Source: Prevotella sp. CAG:1320
Lineage (GTDB): Bacteria > Bacteroidota > Bacteroidia > Bacteroidales > Bacteroidaceae
Assembly: GCA_000435635.1 (NCBI GenBank)
Contig: FR882134.1
Coordinates: 1-40,128 of the forward strand
Reading direction: 5' to 3'
Length of the DNA stretch: 40,128 nt
The notes beneath the pieces were generated by a model. That model worked only from the letters and a program-made list of their open reading frames with translations, was not told the origin of the DNA and did not search any database. Shown in pieces: positions 17,358-25,177 of this stretch; positions within the stretch are counted from its first letter, which is position 1; the number at the start of each line of letters is the position of its first letter. Made by a program: the position numbers and the translations under genes.

Positions 17358-18757
17358 ATACTACTATCCAAAAGAAACTCAATGATAATCCCCGCTTGAG
17401 ATGGGCAACCCTCTTCATCGTGGCCTTACCCATGATGATGGCTTACTTCATCACCGACGTGATGGCTCCACTGGAAACCATGCTGGAAGCCCCCGTCTCC
17501 GAAGGCGGACTAGGATGGCCCAGCAGCGACTATGGCGTGTTCTCGGGAGCTTACGGGTTTATCAACGTATTCTTGGCCATGCTCTTCTTTGGCGGTATCA
17601 TCCTTGACAAGATGGGCATTCGCTTCACGGGCAACTTCGCTTGCGGCCTGATGGTAATAGGTGCGCTTATCAAGTACTACGCCATTGCCCATGTGTCGCC
17701 AGACACCACCACCTATATCAACATTCCATTGATAGGCGGATATACGGGGCTTGACCACGCCATCAAAGACCAAGTGCTGATAGCGGCCTTGGGCTTCTCC
17801 ATCTTCGGCATGGGTGCCGAAATCATGGGCATCACCGTCACCAAGGCCATCACCAAATGGTTTACGGGTTATGAGCTGGCCCTGGCCATGGGCATACAGG
17901 TGGCATTGGCCAGGATGGGTACAGCTTTCACTTTCTTTGTCAGCGTCCCCATAGCCAAGGCTTTCTCCCTATCCACGCCGCTGCTATTGGGCGCCTGCCT
18001 GTTGATAGTGGGCTTCTTGCTATGGTTGGCCTACAACGTACTGGACATCCGCTTCGACCGCAGCGACACCCAGGCCAAGGCCACTACCTCCAACGGTGAG
18101 GATGAGAAGTTCCATCTCAGGGACTTGGGACTTATCTTCCGCAATCCTGGTTTTTGGCTTATCACTGCCATGTGCCTTTGCTTCTATGGCGGCATATTCC
18201 CGTTCTTGAAATTCGCCACCAAATTGATGGTATTCAAATATGGCGTAGACGAGACCTACGCAGGATGGATACCTTCGCTGATGCCTTTCGGCACTATCAT
18301 CCTCACGCCCCTGTTCGGCAGCATCTACGACAAGATAGGAAAAGGCGCCACGCTGATGCTTATCGGCTCCCTAATCCTTACCATGGTGCATGTGCTTTTC
18401 GCCCTTCCCGTATTGGAGACCACTTGGTTCGCTGTCGTGCTCATCATGTTGCTGGGTGTGGCTTTCGCCTTGGTGCCCAGCGCGCTATGGCCGTCTGTGC
18501 CCAAGATAATCCCCATCAAGCAATTGGGCAGCGCCTATTCCATCATTTTCTATATCCAGAACATAGGTCTTACGCTTATTCCCATGTACATGGGCACTGT
18601 CATAGGCAAGCACACCGTGAACGGCGTGCCTAACTTCACAGTCCCCATGATGACCTTCGCGGGCTTCGGGGTAGCCGCCGTGCTGTTTGCCGTCGCACTG
18701 AAGATACTCAACTCCAGGAACCATTACCACCTGGAAGAGCCCAACATACAGAAATAA
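17354..18757 (+). CDS. MFS transporter, MFSD1-like
   Basis: A 467-residue inner-membrane transporter with about 12 hydrophobic segments. Both halves carry the MFS loop motif: FFGGIILDKMGIRFTG after the second segment and FGSIYDKIGKG in the second half. LVPSALWPSVPKIIP and GSAYSIIFYIQNIGLTLIP recall the MFSD1-like branch, which includes dipeptide exporters in eukaryotes. The substrate here is unknown. It overlaps the PorT-family gene by 4 bp and lies downstream of the LysM/binding-fold protein, but whether they work together is unproven. It is followed by the WG-repeat gene. Confidence 0.85.
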   Translation: MNTTIQKKLNDNPRLRWATLFIVALPMMMAYFITDVMAPLETMLEAPVSEGGLGWPSSDYGVFSGAYGFINVFLAMLFFGGIILDKMGIRFTGNFACGLMVIGALIKYYAIAHVSPDTTTYINIPLIGGYTGLDHAIKDQVLIAALGFSIFGMGAEIMGITVTKAITKWFTGYELALAMGIQVALARMGTAFTFFVSVPIAKAFSLSTPLLLGACLLIVGFLLWLAYNVLDIRFDRSDTQAKATTSNGEDEKFHLRDLGLIFRNPGFWLITAMCLCFYGGIFPFLKFATKLMVFKYGVDETYAGWIPSLMPFGTIILTPLFGSIYDKIGKGATLMLIGSLILTMVHVLFALPVLETTWFAVVLIMLLGVAFALVPSALWPSVPKIIPIKQLGSAYSIIFYIQNIGLTLIPMYMGTVIGKHTVNGVPNFTVPMMTFAGFGVAAVLFAVALKILNSRNHYHLEEPNIQK

Positions 18758-18787
18758 CCTAACCGAACAAGCATAAAAGGAGGTACT

Positions 18788-19462
18788 ATGAAAATAACAC
18801 TTGAAAACTTTGCCACGGAGTATGTAGACCCCATCGAGCAACTGGAGATTGACAAGTTCGTATGCAACGAGATGAGCCGGCAGATTCACCGCTACATCAA
18901 GGCCATGTCGGGCACTAAACAGGCCATGCTCCGCTTCGAGGAAAACCTGTCTTCGCTCACGGTACCAGAGAAAGAAGAGGCCATCGCCAAGTACATAGAC
19001 CTGAACCGCAGAGCGTTGGACGGGCTTGATTTCAAGGTGATATTGGCGCGGGCTATCGCCAATTACTGCGACACTTACCAGTACATGCTGGAGTTCATCA
19101 ACAACAAGCGCAAGATGATCTACTACTATGTACGCATGAAAGAGAAATACATACGCTTCCATGAGGTGTTCGAGAAAGACGGAAAATTTGGCATCAAGGA
19201 TTACAAGGGCGATATACTTATCTCGCCCAGCTATGATTTCCTGCGCCCTGTCTACGTTTATACGGACGACCTAAGCACGATGCCATTCATCGCCCAGAAA
19301 GACGGAAAGATGGGACTTGTCTACCCTGATGGGAAAGACACTGTCTTCGCCGATTTCGTCTACGACGAGATAGAGTTACGGGAAGAGTATCCCTTCTTTG
19401 AGGCGGTGAAAGGCGACGAGCGGGGATACATAGACAAGGACGGACAATTCCAAACGATATAG
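18788..19462 (+). CDS. WG-repeat protein of unknown function
   Basis: A 224-residue protein without a signal peptide. The N-terminal half (about 1-125) is charged and helical. The C-terminal half contains three WG-like repeats: EKDGKFGIKDYKGDILISPSYDFL, QKDGKMGLVYPDGKDTVFADFVYDEI and KGDERGYIDKDGQFQTI. WG (KWG) repeats are common in Bacteroidetes, but their role is unclear. A strong ribosome site (AGGAGG, 18779-18784) precedes ATG 18788. It is likely the last gene of the 15226-19462 run. I do not assign a function. Confidence 0.75.
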   Translation: MKITLENFATEYVDPIEQLEIDKFVCNEMSRQIHRYIKAMSGTKQAMLRFEENLSSLTVPEKEEAIAKYIDLNRRALDGLDFKVILARAIANYCDTYQYMLEFINNKRKMIYYYVRMKEKYIRFHEVFEKDGKFGIKDYKGDILISPSYDFLRPVYVYTDDLSTMPFIAQKDGKMGLVYPDGKDTVFADFVYDEIELREEYPFFEAVKGDERGYIDKDGQFQTI

Positions 19463-19579
19463 ACCATGACGCACACAGGCGTACGTGGAGAAAACGCAAG
19501 CGAGCCAATGCCATAATCAAATGACATCTCACAGCCATCCACCTGCCTGTGCGACAATTCACCATGGAAGGATCAAATA

Positions 19580-19603
19580 AAACCGCCAAACATTTGGCGG
19601 TTT
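19580..19603. terminator. Palindromic hairpin before tRNA-Arg
   Basis: AAACCGCCAA (19580-19589) pairs with TTGGCGGTTT (19594-19603) around a 4-nt loop. On the minus strand it is followed by TTTTATTT. On the plus strand the T-run is short. It may end the WG-gene transcript, and it overlaps the -33 box of the tRNA promoter. Confidence 0.55.
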
Positions 19604-19624
19604 CAAGTAAAAATAGTAATTTTG
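19593..19624 (+). promoter_or_regulatory. Promoter of tRNA-Arg
   Basis: TTTG at 19593-19596 and TAATTTTG at 19617-19624 with 20-bp spacing match the Bacteroidetes promoter. The tRNA starts 26 bp later. Confidence 0.75.
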
Positions 19625-19649
19625 CACCCGATTTAACCCGCAAGGGGAT

Positions 19650-19724
19650 GGTTCCGTAGCTCAGTTGGATTAGAGCAACAGCCTTCTAAGCTGTGGGTCT
19701 TGGGTTCGAACCCCAACGGAATCA
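19650..19724 (+). tRNA. tRNA-Arg (anticodon UCU)
   Basis: A full cloverleaf fits. The acceptor is GGTTCCG/CGGAATC with one G-U pair and discriminator A. The D-arm is GCTCAGTTGGATTAGAGC. The anticodon stem ACAGC/GCTGT has loop CTTCTAA (anticodon TCT, reading AGA/AGG). The T-arm is TTGGGTTCGAACCCCAA. CCA is not encoded. It has its own promoter and terminator. Confidence 0.96.
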
Positions 19725-19732
19725 CGAAACTT

Positions 19733-19758
19733 AAGGGTGGTATTTCCACCCTTTTTTA
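19733..19758 (+). terminator. Intrinsic terminator of tRNA-Arg
   Basis: The stem AAGGGTGG/CCACCCTT with a TATTT loop is followed by TTTTTTATT. It lies 9 nt after the tRNA. Confidence 0.85.
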
Positions 19759-20204
19759 TTGTTTTTCAGGGGGTTGCGATTTTATGATGGTAGGCCGTAT
19801 AGGCTAGTGGGGTTGAAACTTCACTGGTTTATAGGCCACAATATACCATCTATGACACTTGATGCACGGGGCATTTCCAGGCATGGGCTAGCGGGGGAAT
19901 GTCAAGAAATCCTACTTCCACGCTCTTGCGGGAACGAAAGCCCCAGGCAGCCCATGTACAGGCGGCGGGAAACGAAACTAGTTGCGAAGGGTCACGAAAC
20001 TAGTTTCATCGGCCATCGCAACTAGTTGCGTGGGGCGACGCAACTAGTTGCGTTTTTCCTCGCGCCCAAGCCGCCTCCAGCACCACCCTGGCTTTGTCAA
20101 GATTTATTCACTCTTTCATCCCCCCTCCCATGCACGTTGCCCACAATACCTATGCGTATACCCAGGCACCGCGAGGCAAGAGCTGAAAACAAAACCTTGC
20201 CTTA
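19759..20204. other. Intergenic region between tRNA-Arg and DUF1593 gene
   Basis: No gene is supported here. The short plus-strand frames have no recognisable content and no ribosome site. The only clear structure is the palindrome array at 19973-20052. Confidence 0.6.
19973..20052. repeat. Array of four ACTAGT-core palindromes at exact 22-bp period
   Basis: Four 14-bp units start at 19973, 19995, 20017 and 20039, exactly 22 bp apart. They are CGAAACTAGTTGCG, CGAAACTAGTTTCA and CGCAACTAGTTGCG twice. Units 3 and 4 are perfect palindromes; unit 2 is perfect over its inner 12 bases. The 8-bp spacers differ from one another (AAGGGTCA, TCGGCCAT, TGGGGCGA). The last unit is followed by TTTTT. The array is intergenic, downstream of both the tRNA and the DUF1593 gene. 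Confidence 0.9.
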
Positions 20205-21545
20205 TCATCTCACCCGCAAGACAATGCGCTTATAGGCGGTTAAGTTGGGCGTGCCATCATCGGTCACTTCCAATATCAGGTGGATGGTCTTCCCCGACGC
20301 GTCATGCGGCACAGCCACATGGCAAAGAGGAAGTTTCCCGCTCTTTACCGCTACCTTATCTTTATAAGTACTCGGCTCCGCGTACACCGACCAGTTATAT
20401 GATAAGTTGTCATTGTCGACATCCTCTGACTGGGAGGCATCGAAAGTCAACGTCTCGCCGGCTTTTGCATCAACATACAGGCATCGCAAGGAACGTTCCC
20501 CGTTCACGATGGCCACGGGATGATGGTTGGCGGCTTCAAATCTGTCTGTAGCCGCCCATCGCATGCGAGCCTCGAAGTCGTTCCAGATATGGCGTTGCCA
20601 CTTATTGATGGCCTGCACGCCCTCTGGTGCGCTCACGTACATATAATAAGGGTCATACTGCGTTTCGTCTTTTCCGCTCTTTTCAATAAAGTCCATGCCT
20701 CTCAAACCACTCTGTTTCTCTTTCGAGAAACGGCCGCCCCAACCTCCATAATCCACGCTGTCCGGCACGTTAAGGCCATTGGCATACAGATAGAGAAATG
20801 CGGGAGAATCTCCCTCTGTGGCCCAGATCCTATTCGGATAAACCTTCCCAAGAGAGCCATGGCACTGGATGTGACCTTTTATCCACTCATCTGAAGGCGG
20901 CCAACCATACACGTGTTTATTGCGGATATACAGGATGTCGGGAAAATTATGCGCTATCCACGCTCCAGCGTCATCTTGTCCCAAAATGTCATAAATACGG
21001 ATTTTACCCAAGAACCGCTTGAGCTCACTTTCGCTACGGGTATGCTTCACTTTCCAAATGGCCTGGGCAATGGTGTTCATACCGCCCCATGCAGTCAACC
21101 AAACGGGGCGATTATCTCCTTTCTTGTCCACCGCCGCTATAATCAACTCCGAGCCAGGAGAATCTTTCCCCTCTCCCACTCCATCCATATTGGAAACGGC
21201 TTGCCCCCGCTTGACAATGGAACGCAGATAATCTAAATCGGGATAGCCTGGATCGTGTTTTTTCAGCCTGGGCAAGACCTCGCCAAAACACTCTACAACC
21301 TCTCTTACCTTCCCTGTCCTATCAGGGTCAGTCACCCATGCTTGAGAACTTATCAAGCCTTCAATATCATAGACATTTGAGCAAACCAGCAAATGTATCA
21401 TCGACTGCATGTCGTCAGGATCCGCCCCGCCTAAATCGGTCGTGACTATCACCCTATTTTTCTCGTTAGGCAAAAGGGATTGAGCTAAGGCCCATTGGGC
21501 AAGCAACGGAACAAAGAGCAACAAAATAGCAACAAATTTCTTCAT
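20205..21545 (-). CDS. DUF1593 nucleoside-hydrolase-like exported protein
   Basis: A 446-residue exported protein. The signal peptide MKKFVAILLLFVPLLAQWALAQ is followed by RVIVTTDLGGADPDDMQSMIHLL, the Asp-rich N-terminal motif that DUF1593 shares with Ca-dependent nucleoside hydrolases. GGMNTIAQAIW and GKIRIYDILGQDDAGAWIAHNFP belong to the same domain. The last 110 residues resemble an Ig/PKD-like sheet (LTFDASQSEDVDNDNLSYNWSVYAEP). Hydrolysis of a nucleoside or glycoside is inferred, not shown. I chose ATG 21545 because it begins a standard signal peptide; an in-frame ATG at 21584 would add 13 hydrophobic residues. The gene stands alone, flanked on both sides by palindrome arrays. Confidence 0.85.
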   Translation of the reverse strand: MKKFVAILLLFVPLLAQWALAQSLLPNEKNRVIVTTDLGGADPDDMQSMIHLLVCSNVYDIEGLISSQAWVTDPDRTGKVREVVECFGEVLPRLKKHDPGYPDLDYLRSIVKRGQAVSNMDGVGEGKDSPGSELIIAAVDKKGDNRPVWLTAWGGMNTIAQAIWKVKHTRSESELKRFLGKIRIYDILGQDDAGAWIAHNFPDILYIRNKHVYGWPPSDEWIKGHIQCHGSLGKVYPNRIWATEGDSPAFLYLYANGLNVPDSVDYGGWGGRFSKEKQSGLRGMDFIEKSGKDETQYDPYYMYVSAPEGVQAINKWQRHIWNDFEARMRWAATDRFEAANHHPVAIVNGERSLRCLYVDAKAGETLTFDASQSEDVDNDNLSYNWSVYAEPSTYKDKVAVKSGKLPLCHVAVPHDASGKTIHLILEVTDDGTPNLTAYKRIVLRVR

Positions 21546-21561
21546 AAAACGCGCAAAACAA

Positions 21562-21598
21562 AGAAAAATAAAAAATCCCGCCATTGGAGGTTGACGGG
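21562..21598 (-). terminator. Terminator-like hairpin in the DUF1593 leader
   Basis: On the minus strand CCCGTC pairs with GGCGGG (6 bp, one G-U) around a 10-nt loop, then ATTTTTTATTTTTC follows. It lies between the predicted promoter and ATG 21545, so it could act as an attenuator. The stem is short and the AT run could be chance. Confidence 0.35.
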
Positions 21599-21654
21599 TA
21601 CCTAATGTTTACACAACGGAATAATCCTTATTGTGATTTGCTAAAAACTCTCCG

Positions 21655-21686
21655 CAAATATAAGATTTCTTTCCCAAATCCACAAG
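21655..21686 (-). promoter_or_regulatory. Promoter of the DUF1593 gene
   Basis: On the minus strand CTTG (21683-21686) and TATATTTG (21655-21662) are 20 bp apart, a near-full Bacteroidetes promoter. The predicted leader is about 100 nt. Confidence 0.65.
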
Positions 21687-22154
21687 CATCCGATGAAAAA
21701 TTTCCGCTTTAGCGCATAGTTTTAGGATTGATTAACAGACTGGCGTTTTTTCAAGAACATTCTTTTGGGGAGAAACCATTTTTTACTGAACACTAGCATG
21801 ATTTCGATATAAGATTCCATTCACACCATCCTCTTTCACCCCTGCCTGCCGAGACTTGGGGAACGCTTTTGAAAATACAGACAGCATGGAAGTATAAGTG
21901 GCTCAAAAAAACGCAGTAGTACTTCGACCATGATCGCAGTACTACTGAAATCGAAAAGCAGTAGTACTGCGATGGCCAATGCAGTACTACTGCTTTTTTA
22001 GCTCATATTTTAGAGAGGAACAAAGGGACATATTCCCTTCCGTCTACACCTAAAGTCCAAGCTTATCATTCATCTATACTCCAAGGACGTTCTCGCTTGC
22101 CAAACATCAAAGGAGCGAACTTTTCAACCCTGGAGGAAAGCGGCATAAAGACTA
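21687..22154. other. Intergenic region between DUF1593 and DUF5715 genes
   Basis: This holds the palindrome array at 21905-22000 and otherwise no gene or RNA that I can support. Confidence 0.6.
21905..22000. repeat. Array of four GTAC-core palindromes at 22-23 bp period
   Basis: Units of the form GCAGTA[G/C]TACTGC start at 21913, 21936, 21958 and 21981 (steps 23, 22, 23). The odd central base alternates G, C, G, C. Units 1 and 2 have 1-2 mismatches at their right end; units 3 and 4 are perfect. The array is bracketed by a run of A on the left (21905-21911) and a run of T on the right (21994-21999), so it is terminator-like in both directions. The spacers are 9-10 bp. Confidence 0.9.
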
Positions 22155-23018
22155 TCAGTTGACCGTGATGTGGAAGCAACCTTGTTTCACCTCGTACTTG
22201 ACATAGCAACGCCGCTGCTCACGGAAGTCTCGCAACACCTCGCTGAGTATCCACTTCAAGGTATCGTTGCGCACCTCACGACGCTTCTCGCCTGGCGGTT
22301 CCACGGTCTTGTAGCGATTGTAACAGATGTCAAAGGTAGTGCCATAGAGGTGGCAGCTGTTTTCCTTGGCGTTAAGGTTACGACCCTGCAACTTGGCCAC
22401 ATCGTCCTTGCTGCGCAACACGCTGGTCACGATCACTTGGTGGAGGGGCACGCCCTTGATCTGGAGCGAGTCGAAAAAGGCACGGCCTATGTCTTGCAAC
22501 AACACCGAGGCACGGGGCACAAGATAAGGGATACTGCTAGTCAGCTTATCCACGTGGCAAAAAGGATTACTCTCTATATACACCAACTCCGACATGCGAT
22601 GTTCCGCCTCGGCCCTATCCTTCACGGGCTCCACGCCCCACCTACTGGCCGCCAGCAGTTGCACGTCGTTTTGGTCGGGAAAAGTATTCCCAAAGTGGGG
22701 CACGCTCCAAATACGATGCCTGGCCACCGTACCATCAGCGTTGAAGAAACGGGACTTCCCGTCCGCTTGGGCGGTGCTCATGGGCAACGGGGCATGGGCC
22801 AACACGGCCAGCAAGTCTACTCCCAGGCTATCCACAACGGCGACCTTCTCCTCCTTAGGCTCTGCCACGCCAGGGAAGACGCACCTCACCAACGCCAATA
22901 GCGCCACGCAAGAGAGAAACCCCAAGGTATACTGCCGCTTGGTGACCTTAAAGTTTCTCCACTTCTTGAGAGCGGATACTCCTTTGTCCTCTCTTATATT
23001 GAACGGGAATTTTCTCAT
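22155..23018 (-). CDS. DUF5715 family, M15 DD-peptidase-like membrane protein
   Basis: A 287-residue protein with a single N-terminal membrane segment (about 31-47) after a basic tail and no cleavable signal. The C-terminal half carries S221-x-H223-x-x-G226-x-x-x-D230 (SCHLYGTTFD), the zinc-binding signature of M15/Hedgehog-type DD-peptidases. His283 (CFHITV) sits where the third zinc ligand would be expected. A role in cleaving peptidoglycan cross-bridges in the periplasm is therefore likely but inferred. I chose ATG 23018; an upstream ATG at 23087 would add 23 residues without signal character. It is divergent from phoH. Confidence 0.75.
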   Translation of the reverse strand: MRKFPFNIREDKGVSALKKWRNFKVTKRQYTLGFLSCVALLALVRCVFPGVAEPKEEKVAVVDSLGVDLLAVLAHAPLPMSTAQADGKSRFFNADGTVARHRIWSVPHFGNTFPDQNDVQLLAASRWGVEPVKDRAEAEHRMSELVYIESNPFCHVDKLTSSIPYLVPRASVLLQDIGRAFFDSLQIKGVPLHQVIVTSVLRSKDDVAKLQGRNLNAKENSCHLYGTTFDICYNRYKTVEPPGEKRREVRNDTLKWILSEVLRDFREQRRCYVKYEVKQGCFHITVN

Positions 23019-23185
23019 ATGCCAGGTTTCTCCATCTAAAGAATCTGGCGCGAAGTTACGAATAATCCGCGAGAAAACGCATATCATCGAAAAAGAAATA
23101 GATGGTCATGCCCCGCAAACGTGTCCTACCCCTTCCCCGACTCGTTATCCATCCTTGCGGACAAGGACATATTTATGGTTAAAAC

Positions 23186-23217
23186 CTTGCGTATTCAGAA
23201 TATATTTCGTACTTTTG
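23186..23217 (+). promoter_or_regulatory. Promoter of the phoH housekeeping run
   Basis: CTTG at 23186-23189 and TACTTTTG at 23210-23217 with 20-bp spacing fit the Bacteroidetes promoter, 36 bp before the phoH start. Confidence 0.7.
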
Positions 23218-23253
23218 CAACGTCGTATACACAGACCCTAACAAGAAAGCAAG

Positions 23254-24216
23254 TTGATAGAGAAACATATCGTATTAGAGGATATAGACCCCGTGGTCTT
23301 CTATGGTGCCAACAACAGCCACCTGCTCATGATAAAGTCGCTTTTCCCCAAACTGCGCGTCGCCGCCAGAGACAACGTCATACGACTGCTGGGGGACGAG
23401 GAACAGATGGCAAAGGCGGAAGAAGACATAGAGACCATGCGCAAGCATGTGTTGAAATACAACCAACTGGGCGAGGAAGACATACTGGACATCATCAAGG
23501 GAAGGCAACCCAAGGTGGACGAAGGAAGGGACGTATTGGTATACAACATATCCGGCAAGCCCATCAAGAGCCGCGGCGAAAACCAGCGGAAACTGGTGGA
23601 GGCCTATGAGAACAACGACATGGTGTTTGCCATTGGCCCAGCGGGAACTGGCAAGACATACCTGAGTATCGCCCTGGCGGTGAAAACTCTCAAGGAAAAA
23701 GGCGCGAGGAAACTGATACTCTCCAGGCCCGCCGTGGAGGCCGGCGAGAAACTGGGCTTCCTGCCAGGTGACATGAAAGAGAAGATAGACCCCTATCTGC
23801 AGCCCCTCTACGACGCTTTGGAAGACATGCTGCCCGCCATCAAGTTGCAAGACATGATGGACAAGCACGTGATACAGATAGCCCCACTGGCCTTCATGAG
23901 AGGAAGGACACTCAACGACGCCGTGGTAATACTCGACGAGGCACAAAACACCACCCCGCAACAAATCAGGATGTTCCTCACCCGAATGGGCACCAACTCG
24001 AAGATGATCATCACGGGCGACCTTACCCAAATAGACTTGCCCCACAACCAGACTTGCGGGCTGAAGGAGGCCATCAGCATACTGGAAGGCGTAAAAGGCA
24101 TTGGCGTGGTGAGGCTTGGAGAGAAAGATATCGTGCGCCATAAACTGGTGACGCGCATCGTCAACGCCTATGATGCCTACGACAAAAAAAGAACAAATAA
24201 AAACATAGCAAAATGA
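23254..24216 (+). CDS. phoH: PhoH family ATPase
   Basis: A 320-residue cytoplasmic P-loop ATPase/predicted RNA helicase-related protein. Walker A is GPAGTGKT (128-135) and Walker B is VVILDEAQN. PhoH-specific phrases are [25 protein letters not shown] and [13 protein letters not shown]. The N-terminal 100 residues form a KH-like region. The start appears to be TTG 23254: [16 protein letters not shown] is how this family normally begins and no ATG is nearby. Its last four bases overlap the purC start, so the two are coupled. The cellular role is thought to be RNA metabolism. Confidence 0.92.
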   Translation: MIEKHIVLEDIDPVVFYGANNSHLLMIKSLFPKLRVAARDNVIRLLGDEEQMAKAEEDIETMRKHVLKYNQLGEEDILDIIKGRQPKVDEGRDVLVYNISGKPIKSRGENQRKLVEAYENNDMVFAIGPAGTGKTYLSIALAVKTLKEKGARKLILSRPAVEAGEKLGFLPGDMKEKIDPYLQPLYDALEDMLPAIKLQDMMDKHVIQIAPLAFMRGRTLNDAVVILDEAQNTTPQQIRMFLTRMGTNSKMIITGDLTQIDLPHNQTCGLKEAISILEGVKGIGVVRLGEKDIVRHKLVTRIVNAYDAYDKKRTNKNIAK

Positions 24217-25166
24217 CAAAAGCATTAACCCAAACCGATTTTCACTTCAACGGACAGAAAAGCGTTTACCATGGAAAGGTGCGCGACGTGTACAACATCA
24301 ATGACGACCTGATAGTGATGGTGGCCACAGACCGCATTTCAGCCTTCGACGTAGTGTTGCCCAAGGGCATCCCCTTCAAGGGACAAGTGCTCAACCAGAT
24401 AGCCGCCAAGTTTCTGGACACCACCACGGACATCTGCCCCAACTGGAAGCTGGCCACTCCAGACCCCATGGTGACCGTAGGACTGAAATGCGAGGGCTTT
24501 AAAGTGGAGATGATCATACGCTCCATCCTTACGGGCAGTGCCTGGAGGGCCTACAAGGACGGCTGCCGCGAGCTTTGCGGCGTGAAGTTGCCAGAAGGCA
24601 TGAGGGAGAACGAGCGTTTCCCAGAGCCTATCATCACGCCTACCACCAAAGCTGACGAGGGCCATGACCTGAACATCTCCAAGGAGGAAATCATCGCACA
24701 AGGCATCATGAGCCGCGAAGATTACGAAATCGTAGAGGATTATACCCGCAAGATATTCCAGCGCGGACAGGAAATAGCCAAGAGGCAAGGCCTCATCTTG
24801 GTGGACACGAAGTATGAGTTTGGCAAGCGTGACGGCAAAATCTACCTCATTGACGAGATTCACACTCCCGACTCCAGCCGCTACTTCTACGCTGACGGCT
24901 ACGAGGAGAAACTGGAGAAAGGCGAGCCACAAAAGCAACTCTCCAAAGAGTTCGTGCGCCAATGGCTGATAGAGCACAACTTCATGAACGAGCCTGGGCA
25001 GACCATGCCCGAAATCACGGACGAATATGCCGAGAGCGTGAGCGAAAGATACATAGAACTGTTTGAGCGTATCACTGGCGAGAAGTTTGACAAGGCCGCG
25101 GAAGAGGGTGACATAGCCGCCAGAATAGAGAAAAACGTGAGCGACTACCTTGCCATACGCAAGTAA
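24213..25166 (+). CDS. purC: Phosphoribosylaminoimidazole-succinocarboxamide synthase
   Basis: A 317-residue SAICAR synthetase, the ATP-dependent ligation of CAIR with aspartate in purine synthesis. Family motifs are visible: YHGKVRDVY at the N-terminus (nucleotide loop), [32 protein letters not shown] [22 protein letters not shown] and [12 protein letters not shown]. It is a long-form enzyme, usual in Bacteroidetes. It is coupled to phoH by a 4-bp overlap and followed 11 bp later by ubiE. Confidence 0.97.
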   Translation: MTKALTQTDFHFNGQKSVYHGKVRDVYNINDDLIVMVATDRISAFDVVLPKGIPFKGQVLNQIAAKFLDTTTDICPNWKLATPDPMVTVGLKCEGFKVEMIIRSILTGSAWRAYKDGCRELCGVKLPEGMRENERFPEPIITPTTKADEGHDLNISKEEIIAQGIMSREDYEIVEDYTRKIFQRGQEIAKRQGLILVDTKYEFGKRDGKIYLIDEIHTPDSSRYFYADGYEEKLEKGEPQKQLSKEFVRQWLIEHNFMNEPGQTMPEITDEYAESVSERYIELFERITGEKFDKAAEEGDIAARIEKNVSDYLAIRK

Positions 25167-25177
25167 CGGCACCCAAG

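Noticed and set aside
19973..20052. CRISPR array
   Set aside because: The repeats are 14-bp palindromes with 8-bp spacers, too short for CRISPR, and no cas gene is present.
23121..23609. 162-codon plus-strand open frame overlapping the phoH start
   Set aside because: It is low-complexity, Arg/Gln-rich, out of frame with phoH, and has no family resemblance.
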